Of a stretch of DNA of 64,000 nucleotides, positions 11,189 through 19,347 are shown in pieces. The notes below the pieces were generated by a model that saw nothing but the letters and a program-made list of their open reading frames with translations, was not told the DNA's origin and did no database searches. The DNA is from Mesotaenium endlicherianum (taxonomy: Eukaryota > Streptophyta > Zygnematophyceae > Zygnematales > Mesotaeniaceae). The translations under genes were made by a program, and so were the position numbers. The first letter of the stretch is position 1; each line of letters starts with the position of its first letter. Location: contig WELA01007912.1 in assembly GCA_009602735.1 (NCBI GenBank), positions 1 through 64,000 on the forward strand. The letters run 5' to 3'.

Positions 11189-11196
11189 CAAAGGTA
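11189..11196 (-). promoter_or_regulatory. -7 box (TACCTTTG) for purL-hldD-proC
   Basis: Exact TAnnTTTG match on the minus strand, ending 7 bases before the purL ATG. Transcription would begin almost at the start codon, giving a leaderless or nearly leaderless message. No TTTG partner at 19 bases is visible. Confidence 0.55.
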
Positions 11197-11210
11197 AGGA
11201 ATCAATGGCT

Positions 11211-11238
11211 CGATTACTCAATGCTCGATGGCTCAATG
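11211..11238 (+). repeat. 28-bp CTCAAT dispersed repeat, copy 1
   Basis: This stretch (starting CGATTACTCAATG) matches the reverse complement of 32115-32142 at 25 of 28 positions. Both copies are intergenic and close to a gene start. Confidence 0.65.
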
Positions 11239-11281
11239 ACGTTTTAGACTGTCCTGTTGGCATACAACAAAAAATGGCCTG

Positions 11282-11408
11282 CTAACTTGTGGCTAACTAG
11301 AAGTAAACTAGAAAGTAACTACAGGCTAACTGCCGGCTTACTACCGGCAAACTTGTTCCTTACTGTTTGCATACTAAAACTAAACTGACACCATACGCTT
11401 TCCACACT
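11282..11408 (+). repeat. Phased 11-bp repeat array with invariant ACT
   Basis: The triplet ACT occurs at 11285, 11296, 11307, 11318, 11329, 11340, 11351, 11362, 11373, 11384 and 11406, exactly 11 bp apart; the one gap, 11395, is ACG. Typical units are CTAACTAGAAG and CTAACTGCCGG; the positions just before ACT favour T/A and A. It lies in the 420-base gap between divergent purL and glnN, about 200-320 bp upstream of glnN. Tandem 11-bp direct repeats are the usual target layout of PhoB/OmpR-type regulators, so an operator array is possible; a decayed minisatellite is the alternative. Confidence 0.85.
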
Positions 11409-11601
11409 CCCGAATTCGTCTTCTAAAAAAGTCTTTTTGATAAGAAATTACAAAATAAAATGAATTATAAATAATTCTATGTTTTATTTTTACCTAAAAT
11501 TTGCATTTTTTTCTTCAAAAAATATCCTACTTGTTGATTTTTTGGATTATTTGAACGTATTTTGTGCCGTTAATTAAGTCAAATAAAACAAACAACTGAT
11601 T

Positions 11602-13791
11602 ATGTCTTTGAGATTTAATGCCATCAGCAGCATCACCAACGACTCGGCAGGAGCGGCGGTACCCAATGCCAAGATCACCGGAATTTTCGGCTCCAATGTA
11701 TTTACACTGAAAACAGCCCGCGAATATTTGGCCGATGAGGCTTATAAAAGTCTTGTTACCAGCATCCGTGGCGGTAAAAAGATCGATCGCAATGTAGCCA
11801 ACCAGATTGCCAACGGCATCCGTGCCTGGGCAGAAAGCAAAGGCGTTACCCACTACACACACTGGTTCCAACCCCTTACCGGCACTACTGCTGAAAAGCA
11901 TGACTCATTCTTTACACTGAAAAGCGACGGCACTGCCATCGAAGAATTCGACGGCGCTGCATTGATCCAACAGGAGCCCGACGCTTCTTCTTTCCCCAGC
12001 GGCGGTCTGCGCGCTACTTTCGAAGCCCGCGGTTATACTGCATGGGATCCTTCTTCACCTGCTTTCATCATTGAAATCGGAGAAGGTAAAACACTCTGTA
12101 TCCCTACTATCTTCGTTTCTTATACCGGCGAATCACTCGACTACAAAGCTCCGTTGCTGAAAGCACTGGAAGCCTTGAACAAATCTGCCGTAGAAGTTTG
12201 TAACTATTTCGATAAAAATGTAACCAAAGTAACACCTACCCTCGGTTGGGAACAGGAATACTTTGTGATCGATGAAGCACTGGTGAATGCGCGTCCCGAC
12301 CTGGTACAGTGCGGTCGCACCGTATTCGGCGCTGCTCCTGCCAAAGGCCAGCAATTGGAAGACCATTATTTTGGCTCTATCCCTGAGCGTGTGTATGCAT
12401 TCATGAGGGATTACGAGCAGGAAGCTTATAAACTGGGTATTCCTTTACGTACCCGTCACAATGAAGTAGCTCCCGCTCAATTTGAGTGCGCTCCTATCTT
12501 CGAAGAAGTGAACATCGCTGTTGACCACAATACTTTGCTGATGGACGTAATGAGCCGTGTGGCCAGGCGTCATAAGCTGGTAGTACTGCTGCACGAGAAG
12601 CCTTTTGCGGGCATCAACGGTAGTGGTAAGCACAACAACTGGAGCATGGCTACCGATACCGGCGTTAACCTGCTGGCTCCCGGTAAGACGCCCAAGACCA
12701 ACCTCATGTTTCTTACTTTCTTCGTGAACACCATCAAAGCGGTGCATGATTATTCTGATGTGTTGCGTGCTGCTATCGCTTCTGCTCCCAACGACCACCG
12801 TTTGGGCGCCAACGAAGCGCCTCCTGCCATCATCTCTGTATTCGTAGGTCAGTACCTGGCGAAAGTATTGGGTGATATCGAAAGCAGGGTGAGCACCAAA
12901 TTCGATGAGCAAGACGAAGCCATCCTCAAACTGGATCTGCACAGGAGCATTCCTGAACTGATGCTCGATAATACCGATCGTAACAGGACTTCTCCTTTCG
13001 CCTTCACCGGTAATAAATTCGAATTCCGTGCCGTAGGTTCTTCTGCCAACTGCGCCATCTCTATGACTGTGCTGAACACCATCGTTGCCAACACATTGAA
13101 AAAGTTCAAGGCCGATGTTGATGCACTGATCGAGAAAGGTGATAAGAAAGAGATCGCCATCATGCACGTGATCCAGAAATACATCGTTGAAAGCAAGAAT
13201 GTTCTGTTCGAAGGCGATGGTTACAGTGAAGAGTGGCACCACGAAGCGGAGCGTCGCGGTCTGCCCAACCTGAAAACAACACCTATCGCACTGGATGCCT
13301 TCCTGACCGATAAAGCCAAGAAGTTGTTCGAATCTGCCGGCGTTTATTCTCACACAGAACTGGAAGCCCGTCACGAAATCGAACTCGAGAAGTACATCAA
13401 GAAAGTACAGATCGAGGCGCGCATCATGGGCGACCTGGCCATCAACCATATCCTGCCTTCAGCCATCAAATACCAGAATGAACTGCTGGCAAACGTAAAT
13501 GGTCTGAAAGCCGCTGGTTTACCCGAGAGCGCTTACAAGAGCCAATTGGCTGTATTGAAAGAAGTGAGCGAACACATCCAGGTGATCCACGATAAAGTAC
13601 ATGCGATGGTAGAAGCCAGGAAAGTGGCCAATAATATCGACAATACACGCACCAAGGCCATCGCTTATGAGAGCCAGGTGAAAGCAACGTTCTTCGACGA
13701 GATCCGCTACCATGTTGACAAACTGGAGCACCTGGTTGACGACGATGCATGGACATTGCCTAAATACCGCGAGATGCTGTTTTTAAGATAA
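11602..13791 (+). CDS. glnN: Glutamine synthetase type III
   Basis: The 729-residue protein has the size and sequence of GSIII (GlnN), the large glutamine synthetase common in Bacteroidota, which joins ammonia and glutamate with ATP. Visible features are the N-terminal GSIII-specific region (THYTHWFQPLTG), the catalytic GWEQEYFVID and HNEVAPAQFE segments, and NGSGKHNNWSM. The C-terminal extension after about residue 560 is helical, as in the family. It follows the phased ACT array and an AT-rich leader; a G-C rich terminator follows the stop. Nitrogen-status control is expected but not shown. Confidence 0.97.
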   Translation: MSLRFNAISSITNDSAGAAVPNAKITGIFGSNVFTLKTAREYLADEAYKSLVTSIRGGKKIDRNVANQIANGIRAWAESKGVTHYTHWFQPLTGTTAEKHDSFFTLKSDGTAIEEFDGAALIQQEPDASSFPSGGLRATFEARGYTAWDPSSPAFIIEIGEGKTLCIPTIFVSYTGESLDYKAPLLKALEALNKSAVEVCNYFDKNVTKVTPTLGWEQEYFVIDEALVNARPDLVQCGRTVFGAAPAKGQQLEDHYFGSIPERVYAFMRDYEQEAYKLGIPLRTRHNEVAPAQFECAPIFEEVNIAVDHNTLLMDVMSRVARRHKLVVLLHEKPFAGINGSGKHNNWSMATDTGVNLLAPGKTPKTNLMFLTFFVNTIKAVHDYSDVLRAAIASAPNDHRLGANEAPPAIISVFVGQYLAKVLGDIESRVSTKFDEQDEAILKLDLHRSIPELMLDNTDRNRTSPFAFTGNKFEFRAVGSSANCAISMTVLNTIVANTLKKFKADVDALIEKGDKKEIAIMHVIQKYIVESKNVLFEGDGYSEEWHHEAERRGLPNLKTTPIALDAFLTDKAKKLFESAGVYSHTELEARHEIELEKYIKKVQIEARIMGDLAINHILPSAIKYQNELLANVNGLKAAGLPESAYKSQLAVLKEVSEHIQVIHDKVHAMVEARKVANNIDNTRTKAIAYESQVKATFFDEIRYHVDKLEHLVDDDAWTLPKYREMLFLR

Positions 13792-13813
13792 GTTTTTTTG
13801 ACTTGAGCAATCG

Positions 13814-13848
13814 GGGGTTGTTCCTTAAGTGGGGCAGCCCCTTTTTTT
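13814..13848 (+). terminator. Terminator of glnN
   Basis: Positions 13814-13824 pair with 13831-13841 (11 pairs, three of them G-T) around a 6-base loop, followed by seven T residues (13842-13848). Confidence 0.85.
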
Positions 13849-13877
13849 AGTTGTAAATGGTTACAATTGCTTTTCCA

Positions 13878-14714
13878 TCATTTCCTTTTCTTTTTTTCTT
13901 TCAACAATTTTTTTTCATCACCATCTAATTTCCGTTGTAGTCTTTTTACATCTTCAGCGGGTGGTAAGTTCTCGGGTACAATGCCACGTTGGGTAAGCAT
14001 ATTTCGCACCGCAAGATTGTTGTCAATATGCTCTTTTTCAATTTTGTTTTGCCCTTTCAAGTCTTTGCTTTGTACATTCAGTCCAGTCATTTCGGCTGCA
14101 AGGTCTTTGGCTTTAATACTGATGGTAGGCAAAAAATCGGCAACGGGTCGGTTATCAGGTACGCCCATTTTCTTTTTCAGCATTTGCGTAGTAAGGCGAA
14201 ACATGGCCTGATCGCCTTTGCTCCTGATTACCGCAAATCCCTGGCTGTCAACTCCTCTTTCGAACAAAATGCCCGAAAGTTGCTTTTCGGTCTGGCTTAG
14301 TTTTTCCCTCGCTTTTACACGTTCATATTCTAATAGTCTTTGCTCTACCAGCTCTGCCCGGCGGGTTTGCACGGCAAAATAATTTTGGGCAAATGCTATT
14401 TCTTCCTTGCGGCTATCACCATTTTGAGCAATAAGGTAGCACGCGTAGCGGGTAAGTAGCGTATCATCTATTTCATGTTTTGCCCCTTTCCCTGCGTCTA
14501 TCACTTTCCTGACGTCAGGAAAGTGATAGGCAATTTCCTCACCCGCATTCGTTGCAGCGTCTTTTGCTTTTTGAATTACTTTTTCGAAATTTTCCCATTT
14601 ACTATATCCCAGTAGGGTTTGCAATTCCCTTGCACTCCAGCATTCTACACCTTCCAGCTCAGAAGCAGCAGTCTCAAATTGTTCAAAAAGATGTTTTATT
14701 TCTTCAGATTTCAT
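13878..14714 (-). CDS. dinD: DinD-like DNA-damage-inducible protein
   Basis: The 278-residue protein resembles DinD: an N-terminal BRO-like domain (ECWSARELQTLLGYSKWENF, about residues 24-43) and a YACYLIAQNGDSRKEEIAFAQNYF segment, then a helical, Lys-rich C-terminus. In Escherichia coli DinD is SOS-induced and inhibits RecA filaments after strand exchange; the role here is inferred from similarity. It stands alone between glnN and a small secreted-protein gene, and an 11-bp-arm palindrome lies 35 bases upstream of its ATG as a possible operator. Such genes are patchily distributed, so acquisition by transfer is plausible. Confidence 0.85.
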   Translation of the reverse strand: MKSEEIKHLFEQFETAASELEGVECWSARELQTLLGYSKWENFEKVIQKAKDAATNAGEEIAYHFPDVRKVIDAGKGAKHEIDDTLLTRYACYLIAQNGDSRKEEIAFAQNYFAVQTRRAELVEQRLLEYERVKAREKLSQTEKQLSGILFERGVDSQGFAVIRSKGDQAMFRLTTQMLKKKMGVPDNRPVADFLPTISIKAKDLAAEMTGLNVQSKDLKGQNKIEKEHIDNNLAVRNMLTQRGIVPENLPPAEDVKRLQRKLDGDEKKLLKEKKKRK

Positions 14715-14748
14715 GGTACACTATTTTAATCAAATTATTTTTTTAGCT

Positions 14749-14776
14749 ACCATTTCGAGGACATTCTCGAAATGGT
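14749..14776. promoter_or_regulatory. Palindrome upstream of dinD, possible operator
   Basis: ACCATTTCGAG (14749-14759) and CTCGAAATGGT (14766-14776) are perfect inverted arms around 6 bases. The site lies 35-62 bases before the dinD ATG in a 320-base gap. No T-tract follows, which favours an operator over a terminator. The rest of the gap (14777-15034) holds a 7-bp-arm hairpin at 14833-14851 and otherwise nothing recognisable. Confidence 0.5.
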
Positions 14777-15034
14777 CTTCCCACTCTCAGCCAGGCAATA
14801 AAAGGTACAATATAATTTTTGCAAGAAACTTCCTTTTACCCTCTGTAAAAGTGTGGATAAGCCCGACTAATATCGAACTATTCATGAATTGGACATGAAA
14901 ATAGTATGAATGACGCCCGAATCAGGCGTAATTAACATGCCGATGAAAAATAAGCTTCCACCGACATTAACAGTACCTCGTATATTGAATCCTGTACCTT
15001 ACTTCTATCAATTTTTAAACTAAACATCAGAAGT

Positions 15035-15439
15035 ATGCAAAAGTTATGTGCATTGTTATCAGTTGTACTTTGTTGTACTACAACCGTTTTACTGGCACAA
15101 TCTCCCGGAGGCGGACAAATGGATCCCGCCGCCATGGTTCAGCGTATGAAAGAGCGAATGAAACCCATGCTCATTGAAAAAACGAAACTTTCAGACGCAC
15201 AGGCCGATAAAGTAATTGAAACCCAGGTATGGGCCATGGGCGAAATGCGCGGCATGCGTGACCTTACTGAAGACCAGCGCGCAGCCAAGATGAAATCCAT
15301 CAACGAAGAAAAAGAGAAAAAATGGAAAGATATTCCGCTGACCGACGACCAGATCAAGTCAGTAAATACTTTCTTTGAAGAAATGAGGAAGAATCGTATG
15401 CAAGGTAGTGGTGGGCCCAGGCAGGGTGCAGGTAAATAA
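15035..15439 (+). CDS. Small exported Spy/LTxxQ-like helical protein
   Basis: The 134-residue product has a signal peptide (1-22, ending VLLAQ) and a mature helical region rich in Met, Lys and Glu. It contains LS-DAQ, LTEDQ and LTDDQ words, reminiscent of the LTxxQ motifs of periplasmic Spy/CpxP chaperones. That similarity is weak and by eye only, so a chaperone or sensor role is only a suggestion. The C-terminus is Gly/Arg/Gln-rich. A large inverted repeat acting as terminator separates it from convergent accC. Confidence 0.7.
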   Translation: MQKLCALLSVVLCCTTTVLLAQSPGGGQMDPAAMVQRMKERMKPMLIEKTKLSDAQADKVIETQVWAMGEMRGMRDLTEDQRAAKMKSINEEKEKKWKDIPLTDDQIKSVNTFFEEMRKNRMQGSGGPRQGAGK

Positions 15440-15449
15440 ACTTCTACTT

Positions 15450-15567
15450 AAAAGAAGCGTCATCCCGAGCGTAGCCGAGGGACCTCATAAGGTCTTTAGC
15501 AGGTCCTTCGACTCGCTTCGCTCGCTCAGGATGACGTTCTTCGCTCGCTCGGGATGACGCTTCTTTT
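15450..15567. repeat. CGTCATCCCGAGCG element, copy 1, also a convergent terminator
   Basis: The outer arms 15450-15471 and 15546-15567 are perfect 22-base inverted repeats ending in A/T-runs, between the stops of the small exported protein and accC. Inside is a second inverted unit with CTTCGACTCGCTTCGCTCGC. The same core recurs at 33453-33532. Confidence 0.8.
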
Positions 15568-15568
15568 T

Positions 15569-16906
15569 TTATTTCATCTTAAAAGACTCCAAAAACTTCG
15601 TCGTGAAATTTCCGCTTCGGAAATCTTCGTTCTGCATCAGTTGCAGGTGGAAAGGAATAGTAGTCTTCACCCCTTCTATCACATATTCGCTCAGTGCACG
15701 GTACATGGTACTGATGGCTTCCTCCCTGGTTTGCGCTACTGTGATCAGTTTCCCGATCATTGAATCGTAATAAGGCGGGATCACATAACCGGTGTACACA
15801 TGGCTGTCTACACGCACACCATGTCCGCCCGGTGTATGTAATGTGGTGATCTTACCCGGCGAAGGCCTGAAATCGTTATAAGGATCTTCGGCATTGATAC
15901 GGCATTCAATCGCGTGCATCTGGGGTTCATAATTGCGGCCGGATATTTTTTCACCCATGGCAATTTTGATCTGTTCCTTGATGAGATCGAAATTGATCAC
16001 TTCCTCCGTTACACAGTGTTCTACCTGTATACGGGTATTCATTTCCATGAAGTAGAAATTGCGGTGCTTGTCAACCAGGAATTCAATCGTGCCCACACTC
16101 TCGTAATTGATGGCGCCCGCCGCTTTGATGGCAGCTTCTCCCATACGCTGGCGCAGTTCGGGTGTCATGAATGGTGAAGGCGATTCTTCTACCAGTTTCT
16201 GGTGCCGGCGCTGGATAGAACAGTCGCGCTCGCTGAGGTGACAAACAGTACCATACTGGTCACCCGCTACCTGTATTTCAATATGCCTGGGTTCTTCTAC
16301 AAATTTCTCCATGTAAATGCCATCGTTCTTGAAAGAAGCGGCAGCTTCTACTTTGGCCGTGGTATATGCTTTTTCCAGTTCTTTTTCTTCCCATACTACG
16401 CGCATACCTTTACCACCGCCACCGGCAGTAGCTTTCAGGATCACAGGATACCCTACTTCTTTCGCAAGCGATTTGGCCTGCTCTGGACTCTCCAACAACC
16501 CTTCTCCTCCGGGCACCACCGGCACACCGGCTTTGATCATGGTGTCTTTAGCGGTGATCTTATCACCCATCTTATTGATCATCTCAGGTGCAGGCCCGAT
16601 GAACTTGATGCCATGATCGGCACATATCTGTGAAAAGCGGGCATTCTCTGCGAGGAAGCCATAGCCTGGATGCACTGCATCGGCATTGGTGATCTCGGCA
16701 GCAGCCATGATATGAGGGATATTCAGGTATGAGTCTGCACTCTGGGGTTTACCGATACAAACCGCTTCATCTGCAAAGCGTACATGAAGACTATCCTTAT
16801 CGGCTGTGGAATACACTGCCACTGTTTTGATTCCCATTTCCCGGCAGGTCCTGATCACACGCAACGCGATCTCTCCACGGTTAGCTATTAATACCTTCTT
16901 AAACAT
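15569..16906 (-). CDS. accC: Acetyl-CoA carboxylase, biotin carboxylase subunit
   Basis: The 445-residue ATP-grasp enzyme carboxylates biotin on AccB with bicarbonate and ATP, the first half-reaction of fatty-acid synthesis. The start [20 protein letters not shown], the ATP-binding GGGGKGMR loop near residue 165, the [16 protein letters not shown] segment and the [10 protein letters not shown] motif are all diagnostic and intact. It follows accB on the same strand, with a hairpin of the GTTAGTTGTTAG family in the 109-base gap. Confidence 0.98.
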   Translation of the reverse strand: MFKKVLIANRGEIALRVIRTCREMGIKTVAVYSTADKDSLHVRFADEAVCIGKPQSADSYLNIPHIMAAAEITNADAVHPGYGFLAENARFSQICADHGIKFIGPAPEMINKMGDKITAKDTMIKAGVPVVPGGEGLLESPEQAKSLAKEVGYPVILKATAGGGGKGMRVVWEEKELEKAYTTAKVEAAASFKNDGIYMEKFVEEPRHIEIQVAGDQYGTVCHLSERDCSIQRRHQKLVEESPSPFMTPELRQRMGEAAIKAAGAINYESVGTIEFLVDKHRNFYFMEMNTRIQVEHCVTEEVINFDLIKEQIKIAMGEKISGRNYEPQMHAIECRINAEDPYNDFRPSPGKITTLHTPGGHGVRVDSHVYTGYVIPPYYDSMIGKLITVAQTREEAISTMYRALSEYVIEGVKTTIPFHLQLMQNEDFRSGNFTTKFLESFKMK

Positions 16907-16933
16907 GCTTTTTAATTTCTTAATGACAAGAGT

Positions 16934-17000
16934 GATGTTAGTTGATAGTTGTCAGTTGTTAGAAATAGAAAAAATCATCTGACAACTATCAACTAACATC
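16934..17000. repeat. GTTAGTTGTTAG family hairpin, copy B, within the acc operon
   Basis: Positions 16934-16955 and 16979-17000 are perfect 22-base inverted arms. Unlike the other copies it lies between two co-directional genes (accB and accC), where it could attenuate accC or stabilise an mRNA end. Confidence 0.8.
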
Positions 17001-17015
17001 TAACAACTATTAAAA

Positions 17016-17492
17016 CTAGGCCGGCTCAACCAGAAATAAAGGCTGATCGTATTCAACCGGGCTCGCATCATCTACCAACACTTTTACGATGGTACCGCTT
17101 ATTTCACTTTCAATTTCATTGAACAATTTCATCGCTTCTATAATGCACACCACTTTACCGGGTGTGATCTCTGTTCCCACATCTGCCAGCACCGGTTTAT
17201 CGGGGGATGATCTGCGATAGAAGGTTCCTATCATGGGACTTTTTATGGTAATAAGGTTATCTGTTTTAGCGGGGGCGGCTGGAGCAGCCGGAGCGGCTGG
17301 GGCGGGGTTTGCAGCGGGTTGAGGGGCGGGAGCTGTTGTGATCACCTGGTGATGGGCAGGGGCGGCTACCGTTACAACCTGCTCTTCTTTTTGTTTGATG
17401 GTTACCTTACCATCTTTGTCTTCTATACTGATCTCACCAATGTTACTCTTATTGATGATTTTGATCAATTCATGAATCTGCTTTAAGTCCAT
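17016..17492 (-). CDS. accB: Biotin carboxyl carrier protein of acetyl-CoA carboxylase
   Basis: The 158-residue protein has an N-terminal helical/beta region (1-36), an Ala/Pro-rich flexible linker (about 43-76) and the C-terminal biotinyl domain. The attachment motif is EAMKL with biotin expected on K122. It carries carboxybiotin between AccC and the carboxyltransferase. It lies downstream of efp (gap 140 bases) and upstream of accC, a common Bacteroidota order. Confidence 0.97.
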   Translation of the reverse strand: MDLKQIHELIKIINKSNIGEISIEDKDGKVTIKQKEEQVVTVAAPAHHQVITTAPAPQPAANPAPAAPAAPAAPAKTDNLITIKSPMIGTFYRRSSPDKPVLADVGTEITPGKVVCIIEAMKLFNEIESEISGTIVKVLVDDASPVEYDQPLFLVEPA

Positions 17493-17632
17493 ATTGGGGC
17501 AATTTTAGGGGTAAAATCAGTCAGATTTGGTCAAATAGGGGGACAAAATAGCCATTTTTTGATAAAAAAGGGCCTTTTTCGCCTTTTATCTGCTTTCCAA
17601 CACTTTTCTAAAAAACAAATAAAACAATGGGG

Positions 17633-18199
17633 TTATTCTTTCACCCTTTCCACGTAGTCGCCGGTCTTGGTATTAACGCGGATCAGTTCACCATCTTCCA
17701 CGAACAGCGGCACCATAACAGTAGCGCCTGTTTCAACAGTAGCGGCTTTCAGGGCACGCGTAGCGGTATCGCCACGCAGACCGGGTTCGCAATAAGTGAT
17801 CTTTACAACGATCTTTTCGGGAAGTTCTGCACCAATGGGCAATTCGGTTTCTGTATTGATGAATACAAACACTTCAGATCCATCTTTCAGGAACTGGGGT
17901 GCATCGATCATTTCTTCTCCCAGCACAATCTGCTCAAAGGTTTCATTGTTCATCAGGTTATATCCTGAATCGTCTTTGTACAGGAACTGGAATGCTTTTT
18001 TCTCTACACGTACAGGGAAAATGTTTTCACCGCTGTTCCATGTTTTTTCAATAGAGCGGTTGTTATCAACACCTTTCAGTTTCGCCCACACTTTTGCGGC
18101 GGCACGCGCTGTTTTGTTCTCTCCGAATTCCACCACGGAATACAGGCTGCCATCTAGTTTCAAAATCATACCACGACTGATGTCGGATGTAGTTGCCAT
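17633..18199 (-). CDS. efp: Translation elongation factor P with an Arg-type loop
   Basis: The 188-residue protein has the three-domain EF-P layout and rescues ribosomes stalled on polyproline. Aligned by eye without gaps from LDG to the EKT motif, the loop that carries Lys34 in PGKG of E. coli reads TARA here, placing Arg32 at the tip. Arg32 is also the modified residue in rhamnosylated (EarP-type) EF-P, but the surrounding loop differs and no modifying enzyme is in the window. The C-terminal GLRGDTATRALKAATVETGA segment is canonical. First gene of efp-accB-accC; promoter box at 18234-18241. Confidence 0.95.
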   Translation of the reverse strand: MATTSDISRGMILKLDGSLYSVVEFGENKTARAAAKVWAKLKGVDNNRSIEKTWNSGENIFPVRVEKKAFQFLYKDDSGYNLMNNETFEQIVLGEEMIDAPQFLKDGSEVFVFINTETELPIGAELPEKIVVKITYCEPGLRGDTATRALKAATVETGATVMVPLFVEDGELIRVNTKTGDYVERVKE

Positions 18200-18233
18200 A
18201 GTTTTAGTTTTAAATATGCCCTCAAGGCAGGCG

Positions 18234-18241
18234 CAAAAGTA
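18234..18241 (-). promoter_or_regulatory. -7 box (TACTTTTG) for efp
   Basis: Exact TAnnTTTG match on the minus strand, about 35 bases before the efp ATG. The expected -33 position reads TTTT instead of TTTG. Confidence 0.55.
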
Positions 18242-18294
18242 GGAATTGAACAGGGAAATGAAAAGAAAACATACATAATCCTCCTATTTCACCT

Positions 18295-18302
18295 TATTTT
18301 TG
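18295..18302 (+). promoter_or_regulatory. -7 box (TATTTTTG) for sucD
   Basis: Exact TAnnTTTG match 34 bases before the sucD ATG. It is divergent from the efp box about 55 bases away; no clear TTTG partner. Confidence 0.5.
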
Positions 18303-18336
18303 CGCCACATTTCACAAAACTCCAGAAATAGTTCCC

Positions 18337-19209
18337 ATGTCAGTATTAGTGAACAAACAATCAAAGATCATTGTTCAGGGTTTTACCGGAACAGAGGGTA
18401 CCTTTCATGCTACCCAGATGATCGAATATGGTACCCGGGTAGTGGGTGGTGTTACGCCCGGTAAAGGCGGCAGCACGCACCTCGACAGGCCCGTTTTCAA
18501 CACAGTGGCCGATGCGGTAAAAAATACCGGCGCCAATGTGAGCATCATATTTGTTCCGCCGGCTTTTGCAGCAGATGCCATCATGGAAGCAGCCGAAGTT
18601 GGTATTGCACTGGTTGTATGTATCACAGAAGGTATTCCGGTACAGGACATGGTAAAAGTGAAAAACTATTTACTGGGAACGAAGACCCGTTTGATCGGAC
18701 CTAACTGTCCTGGTGTGATCACCGCAGATGAAGCCAAAGTAGGTATCATGCCGGGCTTTATTTTCAAACCAGGTCGCATTGGTATCGTTTCCAAAAGCGG
18801 TACCCTTACTTATGAAGCGGCAGACCAGGTGGTGAAAGCCGGACTCGGCATCAGCACAGCCATTGGTATCGGTGGCGATCCCATCATCGGCACGCCTACC
18901 AAAGAAGCCGTTGAATTGCTGATGAACGATCCTGAAACCGATGGTATCATCATGATCGGTGAGATCGGTGGCAGCATGGAAGCCGATGCAGCACGCTGGA
19001 TCAAAGACAACAAGAAAAAACCCGTAGTAGGATTCATTGCCGGTCAGACAGCGCCTCCCGGCCGCCGTATGGGACATGCCGGTGCCATCATCGGTGGTGC
19101 AGACGATACTGCCGCTGCCAAGATGAAGATCATGGCTGAATGTGGTATCGCTGTAGTAGCCAGTCCCGCCGATATTGGCAAGACCATGGCAGAGGTATTG
19201 AAAAAATAA
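18337..19209 (+). CDS. sucD: Succinate-CoA ligase, ADP-forming, alpha subunit
   Basis: The 290-residue protein has the CoA-binding N-terminal Rossmann domain ([22 protein letters not shown]) and the ligase domain with the phosphorylated histidine H247 in GHAGAI. With the beta subunit (SucC, not in this window) it interconverts succinyl-CoA and succinate with substrate-level phosphorylation in the TCA cycle. It is transcribed alone, with its own -7 box and a strong terminator. Confidence 0.97.
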   Translation: MSVLVNKQSKIIVQGFTGTEGTFHATQMIEYGTRVVGGVTPGKGGSTHLDRPVFNTVADAVKNTGANVSIIFVPPAFAADAIMEAAEVGIALVVCITEGIPVQDMVKVKNYLLGTKTRLIGPNCPGVITADEAKVGIMPGFIFKPGRIGIVSKSGTLTYEAADQVVKAGLGISTAIGIGGDPIIGTPTKEAVELLMNDPETDGIIMIGEIGGSMEADAARWIKDNKKKPVVGFIAGQTAPPGRRMGHAGAIIGGADDTAAAKMKIMAECGIAVVASPADIGKTMAEVLKK

Positions 19210-19229
19210 AAAAGTTAAATCCATAGATC

Positions 19230-19264
19230 ATCCCGGTAGTATTCCCGCTACCGGGATTTTTTTT
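19230..19264 (+). terminator. Terminator of sucD
   Basis: ATCCCGGTAG (19230-19239) pairs with CTACCGGGAT (19248-19257) around 8 bases and is followed by a run of T to 19264. Confidence 0.92.
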
Positions 19265-19347
19265 GTGTATCTGCTGCATCTTTGTGTAATCCCCCGCAGG
19301 TTTGCATCCTTAGATACAAAACGTATTTATTGTATAAAATCAACAGT

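Noticed and set aside
12445-13449. 334-codon minus-strand frame inside glnN
   Set aside because: Shadow of strongly biased codon use in glnN; no recognisable domain.
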